Of a stretch of DNA of 64,000 nt, positions 55,801 to 62,110 are shown in pieces. The DNA comes from Brachycybe producta. Lineage: Eukaryota; Arthropoda; Diplopoda; Playtdesmida; Andrognathidae. Each line of letters begins with the position of its first letter. Within the stretch, counting starts at the first letter, position 1. Where the stretch lies: positions 62,001 through 126,000 of the forward strand of contig JAUPFP010000152.1 of NCBI GenBank assembly GCA_036925085.1, written 5' to 3'. The position numbers and the translations under genes were made by a program. Below the pieces are notes generated by a model. It saw only the letters and a program-made list of their open reading frames with translations, had not been told where the DNA came from and ran no database searches.

Positions 55801-58482
55801 TTTTTAAAAATTATTTTTAGGTATTTTTTTTACTAAGATTTTAATGGATGTTCGTTGCTTAGAAAGCGTACTCAATGGAGTTTAACATAAGAGTTAGAAA
55901 TTCGCGATTTTGAAATGTTTTAAAAATAGAAGCACACTTACCAATTTTTTTGTCATTCTATCACTCGATGAACATACATTTAAGGTGCATATTGCACTTC
56001 GAAAACTTAATATTGGACAACTTTAAATACGAAAAATAAACATGTTGCCGCGACTATGTATTTTAAAAACTAACGTTTCTTGTTTAACATAGGGTCTATG
56101 TTCTCAATAGAAAAACGATGCTAGCGCTCTTTGCGGAGATTTTTCTAAGTAATTTTGCGATGTAGCCTCTTAATCAGACAATAGTTTTTTTTTTTTAAAT
56201 TTTTGTCTATAAAAAGTTTATTTTAAAAGATATTAAAATTAACAAACTACCCTTCTAGTCTCTATAAAACATCTTATGGCTCATTTTACCTATTTCTTAT
56301 GTTGTAATTTTTACTTGGAATTTTACGTGTAAGTACTGAGTTTCAATCAAAAATGTTTATTACAGGTTACGATTTTGGGCCACGGTTCAGGTGGTACTGG
56401 TGTCCTCGCCCTCTTATCTTCTCGTCTTGCTCGTCTTTACTTCAACCAAGCTTGGATTTCTGGCGGTTCGGCACATTTCGTTAACAAGACGTTACGCGAA
56501 GTAGAGAGAAATAACGAAGCTTTTAACAGGTGTTTCATATCGTCTGGTTTCTGTTTTCTTTTTGGGGAAATTCGTTCGATTGTTAGCCTCTAGAGTCCAA
56601 GGTCATAGGTTACATTGTAAGCCACAAAATAAGGCGAAACAGTTATACAATCTCCTACATAGAGGCTAATTAGTGGCTGCTATTCGAAAGAATTTCTCTT
56701 TTTTATTTTTCTGTTGCAACATTGAAATTGATTTTTTGTTTTATAATTTCAGGCATTTAATGTGTGAAACAACTGAATGTTTGTACAGTAAGACTCCGGA
56801 ACAGATATTAAATGCCATTCCGGTGACCGAATGGCCGTTTTGGGGCGTTCCAAACTACTTGGAACTTCCAACAAACGACGAACACACGGCAGCGATTTCT
56901 GTCGTCGATGGTGACGTCTTGATCTTTTATTGCTCATACTAGCGTAACATTTATTTAAACAATGGTTTCCGTTTCACAGGAGCTATTTTATACGACATTC
57001 CTAGCGTTGTTTGGGAAAATAACGATTTTGTGGATGTTGCCGTTGTTATCGGTACGATTAACAATTCCTTATTTAGATCTTGAATCCTTAAGAAGAGGTT
57101 TTTAAAGGAAATAAATACAAAGGTTGTTCGGAAATACAGTGGAAACCATTTAACATGAAAACAGATAAAAGCACAAAATATATTTTTGTTCTGGTTCCAT
57201 ATGCCCGATCCACGTCAAGCTGACAAAAGAAAAACAAAGCAGAAACTCAAGTGTTTCGAGACAAATTGGCGACAATTCTAAAACATTTCTGCGCCTTTTG
57301 TGTTTTGTTTTTGTTTCGTCTGCAATTTCACAAACTGTACCATGTCCAGGCTGAAGTAGATAAACATCAAAATGTTTGTGTTTTGTCTCGGTAATACGCA
57401 AAACATTTTGCCAACTCTTGTCTGTGCAGTTGTGGACAGTATTAAAACAACAACAGAACAGTTGCATAGTTTACGTAGAAGACAGCTATAGAAACAAAAA
57501 CAAACCCCAATTCGTTTGTGTTTTGTCACAAATTTTGTCGTGGTTTTGTTTCGAGTACTGCTGACAGTTGTTTAAGGTTTGTTTTCTTTTCAAGATTGGC
57601 TTTTTCTCGTGTGTTTTTGGTCTCGAGCTCATGTTGAATTTCTGTCAGCTTGATATGTGGATCCGGCATGACAACAAAATAAATATATGTTTGACCATCT
57701 TAATGAAACCAACAATCTGTACGAATGTAATCATCGCAATTGAGTAGACATAACCTTCGATATTCTTCTTGTCTTTTGTTACTAATAGGTTCAAGTATTC
57801 ATTCTGTCTCGTCTCGCCTAATGGACGAAGACTTTGAAGATTTCGACTGGGAACAGTTTAACAAAACTGTGAAATCTCGTCTCGGCACGTTTGGAGCTGA
57901 CGTCGTAGAGAGCGCAATCGAAATCTACTACAATGACGAAATTACGGCTGTCGAAGCTTACGTCACAATGGTACTTCTACCCCCCCCCCCCCCCCCCCCC
58001 CCCTTTCCTCTCCATCTAAGTGCATTTATCTATTTGCTTTTAAAACTTTGAATTTTTGAACGTTTCAGTTGTCTGATCTGCGAGTGACGTGTCCTCTTCT
58101 GAATCTGGCATATCGTGCCTCGAAGATCTTTACGAACAACGTCTACTTTTATCTCTCGACTTACGTTCCGGATGGAAACATCGAGTACGTGAACTTGAGT
58201 TATCAGATGGCGGCACACGGATTGGAAATCGCGGCCATTTTCGATCTGATACCGGAGGTTTTGTCTAATCCGACGGCCACGGATCTACTCTATCAGAAGA
58301 CGGTACAGGACATGTTTTACTATTTCGTAGAACACGGTAAACCTTCAGAACACGGTAATCCTAAGATGCCGTGGAAGATCAACTATGTTGCCGAAGAATT
58401 GGATAGTTCGGCCGAAAGGTACGTCAATTGCGATTTCTGGACGAAAAGTCTGATGTATCCAAAACACGCTCGTATGAATTGA
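38476..58482 (+). CDS. Nrt: Neurotactin-like cholinesterase-domain adhesion protein, 10 coding exons
   Basis: Neurotactin is a type II membrane, heterophilic neural adhesion receptor with a catalytically dead cholinesterase-like ectodomain. Seen: 745 codons in ten phase-matched exons. Residues 1-193 are acidic/Lys-Ser-rich and cytoplasmic; 194-216 form one hydrophobic span; then a full carboxylesterase fold with GKIQGVVEDGALAFRGIPYS, EDCLYLDVYTP, NIEDFGGNTAKVTILGHGSGG and AAHGLEIAAIF. The active-site Ser of G-x-S-x-G is Gly423 (GHGSG) and the oxyanion GGG is AGD, while His658 remains. Four N-glycosylation sequons (NHT, NKT, NKT, NLS) face outside. The start ATG has an in-frame stop two codons upstream and sits in GAAAATGG. 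Drosophila Nrt is longer (about 850). A neuroligin or gliotactin is unlikely because those are type I proteins. Confidence 0.88.
39168..39232. repeat. Perfect 29-bp hairpin, 7-nt loop
   Basis: GTCAAAGCCTCTCTCGAGTA... (39168-39196) is exactly inverted at 39204-39232. It lies inside a rearranged relative (39108-39535) of the AGGGTGCGTTTAGACTAC element. Confidence 0.85.
39546..39987. mobile_element. hAT-like MITE (TAAGGCTGTACCGA ends), 442 bp
   Basis: Inverted TAAGGCTGTACCGA / TCGGTACAGCCTTA with flanks GTAAAAAC and GTAAAATC, an 8-bp duplication with one mismatch. Body rich in GATCGG/CCGATT. Confidence 0.85.
40125..41020. mobile_element. Fold-back element (as 23390-23720) split by an insertion
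   Basis: Left arm 40125-40320 and right arm 40870-41020 match the arms of 23390-23720. Between them sit a GGGGTAACCCGTC-ended piece (40322), Mutator-like hairpin arms (about 40378-40485), pyrimidine-rich DNA and the CA repeat. Confidence 0.6.
40809..40839 (+). repeat. (AC)n microsatellite
   Basis: About 15 uninterrupted AC dinucleotides. Confidence 0.95.
41055..41263. mobile_element. Mutator-like hairpin MITE, copy 3
   Basis: Perfect 9-bp duplication CCACGTGAA (41046-41054 and 41264-41272). ACAGGCAATTAGAAATCGG ends. TGACGTCA at 41169-41176. Confidence 0.9.
41352..43142. mobile_element. Large inverted duplication with decayed mariner-like 3' ends
   Basis: Outer arms of about 350 bp (41352-41700 and 42810-43142) are inverted. 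Each holds, in opposite directions, a decayed frame reading NGGHFENL, the usual C-terminal motif of mariner-type transposases. The inner part is the TTAA-flanked palindrome. Confidence 0.6.
41790..42636. mobile_element. TTAA-flanked palindromic element, copy 1
   Basis: Ends GAGGCTACATCACAAAATTA and inverse, next to TTAA (41786-41789) and GTAA (42637). The two 420-bp halves are near-perfect inverts that meet at about 42301. TTAA duplication suggests a piggyBac-type origin. No transposase. Confidence 0.72.
43662..43900 (+). CDS. Nrt: Nrt coding exon 2 (cytoplasmic)
   Basis: Reads (V)DKIEEIKLDVDDDEDDHKTN, a Gly-rich patch, then KKKSSSSFLRRLFDHRKKTD to SQEK. Acceptor TTTCTTAG matches phase 1; donor GTAATA. 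The frame is also open upstream to an ATG at 43520, so a longer exon or alternative start cannot be excluded. Confidence 0.75.
43909..44392 (+). mobile_element. hAT-like MITE, GATTCG family, copy 7, at a splice donor
   Basis: Perfect 8-bp duplication GTAATAAT (43901-43908 and 44393-44400). The left copy is itself the 5' splice site of Nrt coding exon 2. This is the longest copy (484 bp). Confidence 0.9.
44768..45186 (+). mobile_element. hAT-like MITE, GATTCG family, copy 8
   Basis: GAGGTGAGACGAATCC to CCATTCCTA. Same body as copy 7, 375 bp away. Flanks do not match well. Confidence 0.8.
45561..46750. mobile_element. hAT-like element with two nested MITEs
   Basis: CAGAGCTGGGCA ends and inverse, with flanks TGTATACC (45553-45560) and TGTATAGC (46751-46758). 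No transposase frame. Holds a palindrome (45745-45850), another inverted-repeat element (45917-46308, end CACACTAGGCTGGTTT) and a Mutator-like hairpin (46331-46534). Confidence 0.88.
46331..46534. mobile_element. Mutator-like hairpin MITE, copy 4
   Basis: 9-bp flanks ACTTCTAAT / ACTTCTAGT. ACAGGCATTTAGAAATAGGG ends. TGACGTCA at 46442-46449. Confidence 0.87.
47963..49101. mobile_element. hAT-like MITE (CAGAGGGCGGAAT ends), 1,139 bp
   Basis: Perfect 8-bp duplication GTGATAAC (47955-47962 and 49102-49109) and perfect 13-bp ends CAGAGGGCGGAAT. The interior is AT-rich, with pieces of a TTTCGTACGAAAT repeat (48215-48805) probably inserted later. No transposase. Confidence 0.9.
49146..49351. mobile_element. 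Mutator-like hairpin MITE, copy 5
   Basis: Perfect 9-bp duplication CTTTGTGTG (49137-49145 and 49352-49360). GCAGGCATTTAGAAATCGGG end. TGACGTCA at 49257-49264. Confidence 0.9.
49853..50259 (+). mobile_element. hAT-like MITE, GATTCG family, copy 9
   Basis: Flanks GTTGAAAG / GTTAAAAG, an 8-bp duplication with one mismatch. TAGAGGTGGGACAAATCC to CAATTCCTA. Confidence 0.87.
50620..51090. mobile_element. Two adjoining inverted-repeat elements
   Basis: 50620-50800 has inverted ends TTTACACACTATACGGTCAT / ACTTGTATAGTGTG. 50804-51090 begins TAGAGGTGGCAATGAGTAGA and ends near TTTGACATCTCT, with AACCGGTT-rich body and flanks GTGTCTAT / GTCTCTAT, which fits hAT. Confidence 0.6.
51153..51225 (+). CDS. 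Nrt: Nrt coding exon 3 (cytoplasmic)
   Basis: 24 codons plus one base: AKDPEAGTELLGENKSVHNK then SGKN. Phase 0 at the acceptor (TTTCTCAG), phase 1 at the donor GTAAAG, matching both neighbours. Confidence 0.82.
51302..51890 (+). CDS. Nrt: Nrt coding exon 4 (membrane span and start of ectodomain)
   Basis: Acidic/Lys segment, then RIAREQIVVVGVLLVLFFIV continuing as a 23-residue hydrophobic span, then VTQCGKIQGVVEDGALAFRG, PIGENRWKP and EDCLYLDVYTP, classic carboxylesterase N-terminal motifs, to YFAGDSFQGHDSIDF. Acceptor after TATCTTAG; donor GTTCGT. Confidence 0.95.
51979..52325 (+). mobile_element. hAT-like MITE, GATTCG family, copy 10 (right end lost)
   Basis: Starts TAGAGGTGGGACGAATCC after ATTGAAAT and follows the family body to AAAAAGCGCAAAGATGCG, then diverges. 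Confidence 0.8.
52492..52835. mobile_element. hAT-like MITE (CAAGCATGTCAAACT ends), copy 2
   Basis: Perfect 8-bp duplication ACTTAGAG (52484-52491 and 52836-52843). Same body as 15470-15804. Confidence 0.9.
53299..53509 (+). CDS. Nrt: Nrt coding exon 5 (ectodomain)
   Basis: Completes K-WRPSAKLAREKQVVFVVV then YRMNAFGFLALE and GNYGFHDMLTSLKWVHQNIE, matching the esterase pattern N-Y-R-x-N-x-x-G-F ... G-N-x-G-x-x-D. Donor GTAACT, phase 0. Confidence 0.95.
53639..54052. mobile_element. Inverted-repeat element (AGGCCGATCCACAT ends), copy 1
   Basis: AGGCCGATCCACATTATGCT and inverted AGCTTGATGTGGATCGGCCT next to TAA on both sides (53636-53638, 54053-54055), which fits Harbinger. Body rich in TTTTGTTTTTGT. 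Copy 2 is at about 57203-57669; rearranged pieces at 36920-37320. Confidence 0.78.
54340..54885 (+). mobile_element. Mariner-type deletion derivative with transposase N-terminal fragment
   Basis: TA on both sides (54338-54339, 54886-54887). The two ends are inverted for about 165 bp, starting CAGGGTGTTCATAAAGTCTT (right end CATGGTGTCC...). Between them a frame from 54511 reads MASLQEKAHCVLWFHETKFA and IKQWYLKFKKTGSVGDLKRTG then GRPTV, the helix-turn-helix start of mariner-type transposases. The catalytic domain is absent. Confidence 0.87.
54511..54804 (+). pseudogene. Transposase helix-turn-helix remnant
   Basis: The first 70 codons are a recognisable DNA-binding domain of the mariner-type family (DUF4817-like, from memory). 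The last 27 codons run into the right inverted repeat, so the protein is a truncated chimera without DDD/DDE residues. It could bind the element's ends, but it cannot cut. Confidence 0.75.
55075..55265. repeat. Hairpin element (GCTACTTTTGGAAGACTTTT arms)
   Basis: Arms GGCTACTTTTGGAAGACTTT ... GCAATGTATTTTCTATGGAA are inverted at TTCTATAGAAAATACATTGC ... Pieces of the same family lie at 11655-11760. Confidence 0.65.
55417..56169. mobile_element. TTAA-flanked palindromic element, copy 2
   Basis: Perfect TTAA at 55413-55416 and 56170-56173. Ends GAGGGTACATCACAAAATT and inverted AATTTTGCGATGTAGCCTC. Inverted halves as in copy 1, less perfect. Inserted inside an ACTAGAAGGGTA-family fold-back repeat (55345-56270). 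Confidence 0.8.
56366..56529 (+). CDS. Nrt: Nrt coding exon 6 (nucleophile-elbow region)
   Basis: VTILGHGSGGTGVLALLSSR to NKTLREVERNNEAFN. The esterase elbow G-x-S-x-G is G-H-G-S-G, so the catalytic Ser position holds Gly. Acceptor TTACAG; donor GTGTTT. Confidence 0.95.
56753..56910 (+). CDS. Nrt: Nrt coding exon 7 (ectodomain)
   Basis: Completes R-HLMCETTECLYSKTPEQIL then NAIPVTEWPFWGVP to AAISVVDG. Cys pair CETTEC fits the esterase disulphide loop. Donor GTGACG, phase 1. Confidence 0.92.
56980..57051 (+). CDS. Nrt: Nrt coding exon 8 (72-base exon)
   Basis: GAILYDIPSVVWENNDFVDV then AVVIG. Too short to appear as an ORF; both junction phases fit. VDVAVVIG corresponds to the esterase strand before the acidic catalytic position (typically V-P-L-L-I-G). 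Confidence 0.9.
57789..57970 (+). CDS. Nrt: Nrt coding exon 9 (ectodomain)
   Basis: GSSIHSVSSRLMDEDFEDFD to VESAIEIYYNDEITAVEAYVTM. Pattern SAIEIYYND resembles the esterase helix before the C-terminal domain. Donor GTACTT sits nine bases before a 24-C run. Confidence 0.92.
57980..58003 (+). repeat. 24-bp poly-C run in a 98-bp intron
   Basis: Uninterrupted C run starting 10 bases into the intron between Nrt coding exons 9 and 10. Confidence 0.97.
58069..58482 (+). CDS. Nrt: Nrt last coding exon and stop
   Basis: LSDLRVTCPLLNLAYRASKI through YVNLSYQMAAHGLEIAAIFD to DMFYYFVEHGKPSEH and YPKHARMN-TGA. AAHGLEIAAIF holds the His of the esterase triad. FYYFVEHGKPS matches the esterase pattern W-x-x-F-A-x-x-G-x-P. 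AATAAA follows at 58520. Confidence 0.95.
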   Translation: MSDLRVTCPLLNLAYRASKIFTNNVYFYLSTYVPDGNIEYVNLSYQMAAHGLEIAAIFDLIPEVLSNPTATDLLYQKTVQDMFYYFVEHGKPSEHGNPKMPWKINYVAEELDSSAERYVNCDFWTKSLMYPKHARMN

Positions 58483-58519
58483 GATTTTTCTATTTATTTA
58501 TTTATGCCGTTTTTATATA

Positions 58520-58525
58520 AATAAA
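58520..58525 (+). promoter_or_regulatory. Poly(A) signal AATAAA of Nrt
   Basis: Canonical hexamer 38 bases after the stop codon. Confidence 0.6.
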
Positions 58526-58794
58526 AAACTGCATAATAATTCCATACAGAAATGAGATAATTTGATTTTTCGGCTCATTCGCGGTTTTTTTCTAAAAATA
58601 ATCGAATTGACTTTTTTTATATTTAAATGTGAGCTGAAAAAAAATCTTGTTTTTTATATGCGGCTTTTTTGAGCTGCAGTTTGCCAATTACTAATGAAAT
58701 TATAGATTCGGCATTATTTTTTTTTTGTGATGTGGAAATGGAATTTGTAGTTATTTAATTTGTGGGGTTTTTTTCTCCCGTTAATAGCCGTAAA

Positions 58795-59155
58795 GCTGGG
58801 GTCTCACATACGTAAAACGTCAACAGAAAACAAGACGTAAAACGAAAAACGTAAAACTTTTCGTTTTTGTAACAACTGAAAACGAGCGGGGAAAACAAAG
58901 TTGAGATTGGTTCGAGTTTTTTTTTTTCTCGTTCAGTTTACGGCTTCTGTTGGAAAAGCAACCAATAGGGAAAGGTTGCCAGAAATGACATGATGGCAAA
59001 GGTTCGAACTCCTATTAGTCCTATATCTAGATAATGTCTATGGAGCCGTCAGCCTTTTTCTGTCCGAGAAAGTGTAATAGCGACGTAAAATGTAAAACGT
59101 TTTCGTTTTTGTTCATTTCAGTAGTATTTTTTTTTTACGTATGTGATACCTTAGC
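58795..59155. mobile_element. Inverted-repeat element (GGTCTCACATACGTAAAA ends)
   Basis: GGTCTCACATACGTAAAACG and inverted TTTTACGTATGTGATACC with ACGTAAAACG-rich interior. MITE by structure. Confidence 0.6.
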
Positions 59156-59285
59156 TTAACTCATTTAATTAGGTGAACCAATTATTGGGGGGGGGGGGGC
59201 GGTATTCAACTTAATGGAAGCAACGTTTTCTAAAAAGAAATTCAAAGTTTATTGAAACTGCAAATCAATCCATGACTTAGTTAAT

Positions 59286-59445
59286 TAGTATTGAAATTGT
59301 TGTTGGGTTTATATCAATAGGGGTTTATATTATCTGGTTTTGACAATGCATTTTCTATGCTGCACTTGGACTCTTGTCCCTCTGCCATGGGCCTTTATGG
59401 CTGCTTGCAGAGTAATTTTTCAAATTCAAATTCAAAATTTGATCA
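59286..59445 (+). mobile_element. LINE 3' UTR fragment
   Basis: Same segment as 19725-19900 in the other orientation: GCTGCACTTGGACTCTTGTC, CTCTGCCATGGGCC and the tail TTCAAATTCAAATTC. Confidence 0.7.
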
Positions 59446-59942
59446 AGTTTTTAAAATTTGTTATGGGCGGTATAATGCGGGGTTGGCACCGTGTAGAATC
59501 ATGAACTACTCATTTAAGAGACTAGATTCTGTGTTTAATTAAGAATTTCTCCGAATGTAGGCACTGCGATCGTTTTTGGTGTAAAAATGGTTTTTTGTCC
59601 AGGTTTGAAGTCACATAAAAATTAATAGAAAAATAACTGCACGTGCTAAGCTTATAAAAAGGAATTAGCGTGAAGCCAATACATGATAGCACGTGCTATG
59701 TTGTTGTTATTGCTCTAAATCGTTTTTAACGAGAGTTCTTCAAACTTTTCTGGAATGGTTTTTTGGTCCAATGAGATTTAACATGGAGTTCCAAAAAAAC
59801 GTACGATTTTAAGCATTATTTAAAAATAGAAAGACCTTTTCAAAATTTCTATAAAGTAGGGATGGGACATTCGAATCATGTGACTAGGGTTCCAAACGGT
59901 TCCCTTTTCGCCTTAAATTGATTTTGCTAAATCATTATTGTA

Positions 59943-60363
59943 TTAGGTTGGTAGGAAAATAATTGCGGTTTTTGTTTTCTCAACTAATAACGAAATTTAT
60001 GAATAAATAATTAAGTAGTCGAAATAAGCGCCACATTTTTGCCAATTAATTACAAGTTTATTTATTCCGGTAGGTGTCAAATTCCGGAGTCCTGGAGTTG
60101 ATAAAATTTTGAAATGTATTTTTGGCAGCAGCTACCATTGTTGAAGATATTTGTTTCTTGTCCATTTTCAATTCAATAGCCCTAAATTGATATACAATTA
60201 ACCATAAAACCAAAGTTAATATTAACTGAAATACGGACCACAAAATGAAACTTTCAAAAATGATCTGAACACAAACACAATGTAATTAAACTCATAATGA
60301 AAACAATTAGAGTTTCAGTTGCAGTAAACAAAAACCGCAATTATTTTCCTACCACAACCTAAT
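59943..60363. mobile_element. Mariner MITE with Hsmar1-like ends
   Basis: TA on both sides (59941-59942, 60364-60365). Ends TTAGGTTGGTAGGAAAATAA then TTGCGGTTTTTG, and the inverse. These closely resemble the Hsmar1/MADE1 end as I recall it (TTAGGTTGGTGCAAAAGTAA...). No transposase. Confidence 0.85.
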
Positions 60364-60964
60364 ACTTTTTTTTTAGTTTTCTGTTTTCTAAATAAACTTC
60401 GAATTCATTTTTAAAAGTTGCTTTCCAAAAAGCTTATTACCAATCTAGATTTCCTATATACCCAAAATGTGTTTTAACAAAATAAAAATTCCTTTGGTTA
60501 CTTTTTTTAACTAAATATTGGGAACAAGACAAAAAAAAAAGATACTCAATATTTTTTATTTAAAAACAATTTGATAAAAAAAATATACGAAATAATTTGT
60601 ATACAATTTATATATTAAAAAAAAAAGTTAGGTAGTTTTTTCTTTGCAATGAATTTGATTTTTTTTTACTTGGAGCATCTCAAAATGTGGGAATAGCTTG
60701 AAGTTGGAAATTCCTATCAGATTCATTAGTTTGGGTCATGTGATCTCTTGTCATGATGGCCACCATGTATTGTTGCGTCATTTATGTTTAGATTTTTCAA
60801 TGTTTTTTATTCCAATAATCAAAAAAAAAACAATGAATAATGAAAATGTTTTATTTAGTTTGTGTTTGTTGTATAAAATTGTCGATTTCTGTCTTTTTTT
60901 GTTTGTTGTTGTTGTCGTCGTCTTATTCTTGTCTGCAAACATTTTTTTCCAAATGTATTTAGAC

Positions 60965-61165
60965 TAGGGATGGTCCATTCGAATCCGGCGAATCTTGAAA
61001 AATATTCGAGATTCAAAAACTCGAATCTTCGCGCTTTTTTCGTCTTTCGAATCTTTCGAATCCTAACCTAAAAAAAAACTGTTAAGAACTTTGGTAAAAT
61101 TAGTTTTAACTCCATTGACGTCCAATAGAAGCGTTCACTAGCCAAAAAAACCGGCGATTGTTGCA
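60965..61165 (-). mobile_element. hAT-like MITE, GATTCG family, copy 11 (truncated)
   Basis: Starts TAGGGATGGTCCATTCGAAT and follows the family body on the minus strand to the GCGATTGTTGCAAT block, then stops. Confidence 0.8.
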
Positions 61166-61199
61166 ATGTTTGCGTAGTCAGGAATTTTTTATGGGGGTC

Positions 61200-61710
61200 T
61201 AAAATTCTTTCTTCATAATAAAGCTAGTCGTCCACTATGACGTGCAGTTCCGCGCCACGCTACCTAGAACTTTACATTGTATGCATCATATGAAATCAAA
61301 TGGTGCACGTTTGCTATAAGGCAGCATACTGCAATGTGCAAAACTGGCTTGCAGAACTTCCATGCCAGAAGTCTCGAGAATCGAGAACTGTTTCCTTTCA
61401 CCACGGCAAAAGAAACTGCACACAGCGGTGTGCTTGTGTATGTGGAGGTAGACAGAAGGAACCAGGGGAACAGCGTGCTCACGTGACATTCAGACAACAC
61501 TCAGGTGTTTTCATTTGCCGGCATACCACGTTGTAAGCAACAACTCGTGTTCATTTGTATTGTGAAGTGTGAGCTTTTAAGTTGTTTTCATTAAGTGGCG
61601 AAGTCATGATGGCACGGTTTTGTATGGGCGGAGTCTCATAGAATGTTCTACATAGCAGTTTGGAGCGGCGTGGCACCACACACCATTGTGGGCGACTAGC
61701 TTAAAATTCG
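61200..61710. mobile_element. Inverted-repeat element (AGCTAGTCG ends)
   Basis: AAAGCTAGTCGTCCACTATG and inverted CATTGTGGGCGACTAGCTT with GGCGTGGCACC near the right end. MITE by structure; no gene supported inside. Confidence 0.55.
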
Positions 61711-62008
61711 CCATCATAGATGCTCAATCTATGATGGTGGCAGGACAGAAAATGAGTTCTGAAGGTACAGGTTAAGAGAAAGTAAAAAAAAAAGATAAGA
61801 AAAACTATCAAATGCAAATGCAGCTGTTTTTAGCATGTAGATAACATTTTGGGAAAAGGGGGGTCCGGACTCATGGACCCCCCCCCCTTTTAGCTACACC
61901 ACTGAGAATATCTCTTCCTGGAGGGCGGCCTATTCCTGAAACTTACGGATGTGTAAATTATTAGTTAGATGTACTTATTGTAAAGCATGGCCTTGTACAG
62001 TAGAACGT

Positions 62009-62110
62009 CGGTTATCCAAACTAATGTCGGACATTGCATAGTTTCGATAATCAAAAGTTCATATAATCGAACTCCCATTAAAAAGGGGAGAAAAGTAAAA
62101 AAAACTGATT
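62009..62110 (+). mobile_element. pogo/Tigger-like left end
   Basis: CAGTAGAACGTCGGTTATCC then the same inner sequence as 20218-20310 (GTCGGACATTGCATAGTTTC). It stops where the LINE begins. Confidence 0.7.

Noticed and set aside
60698-60967. 89-codon frame with hydrophobic Val/Leu tail
   Set aside because: The tail comes from a GTTGTTGTTGTCGTCGTC repeat; no upstream exon or conservation visible.
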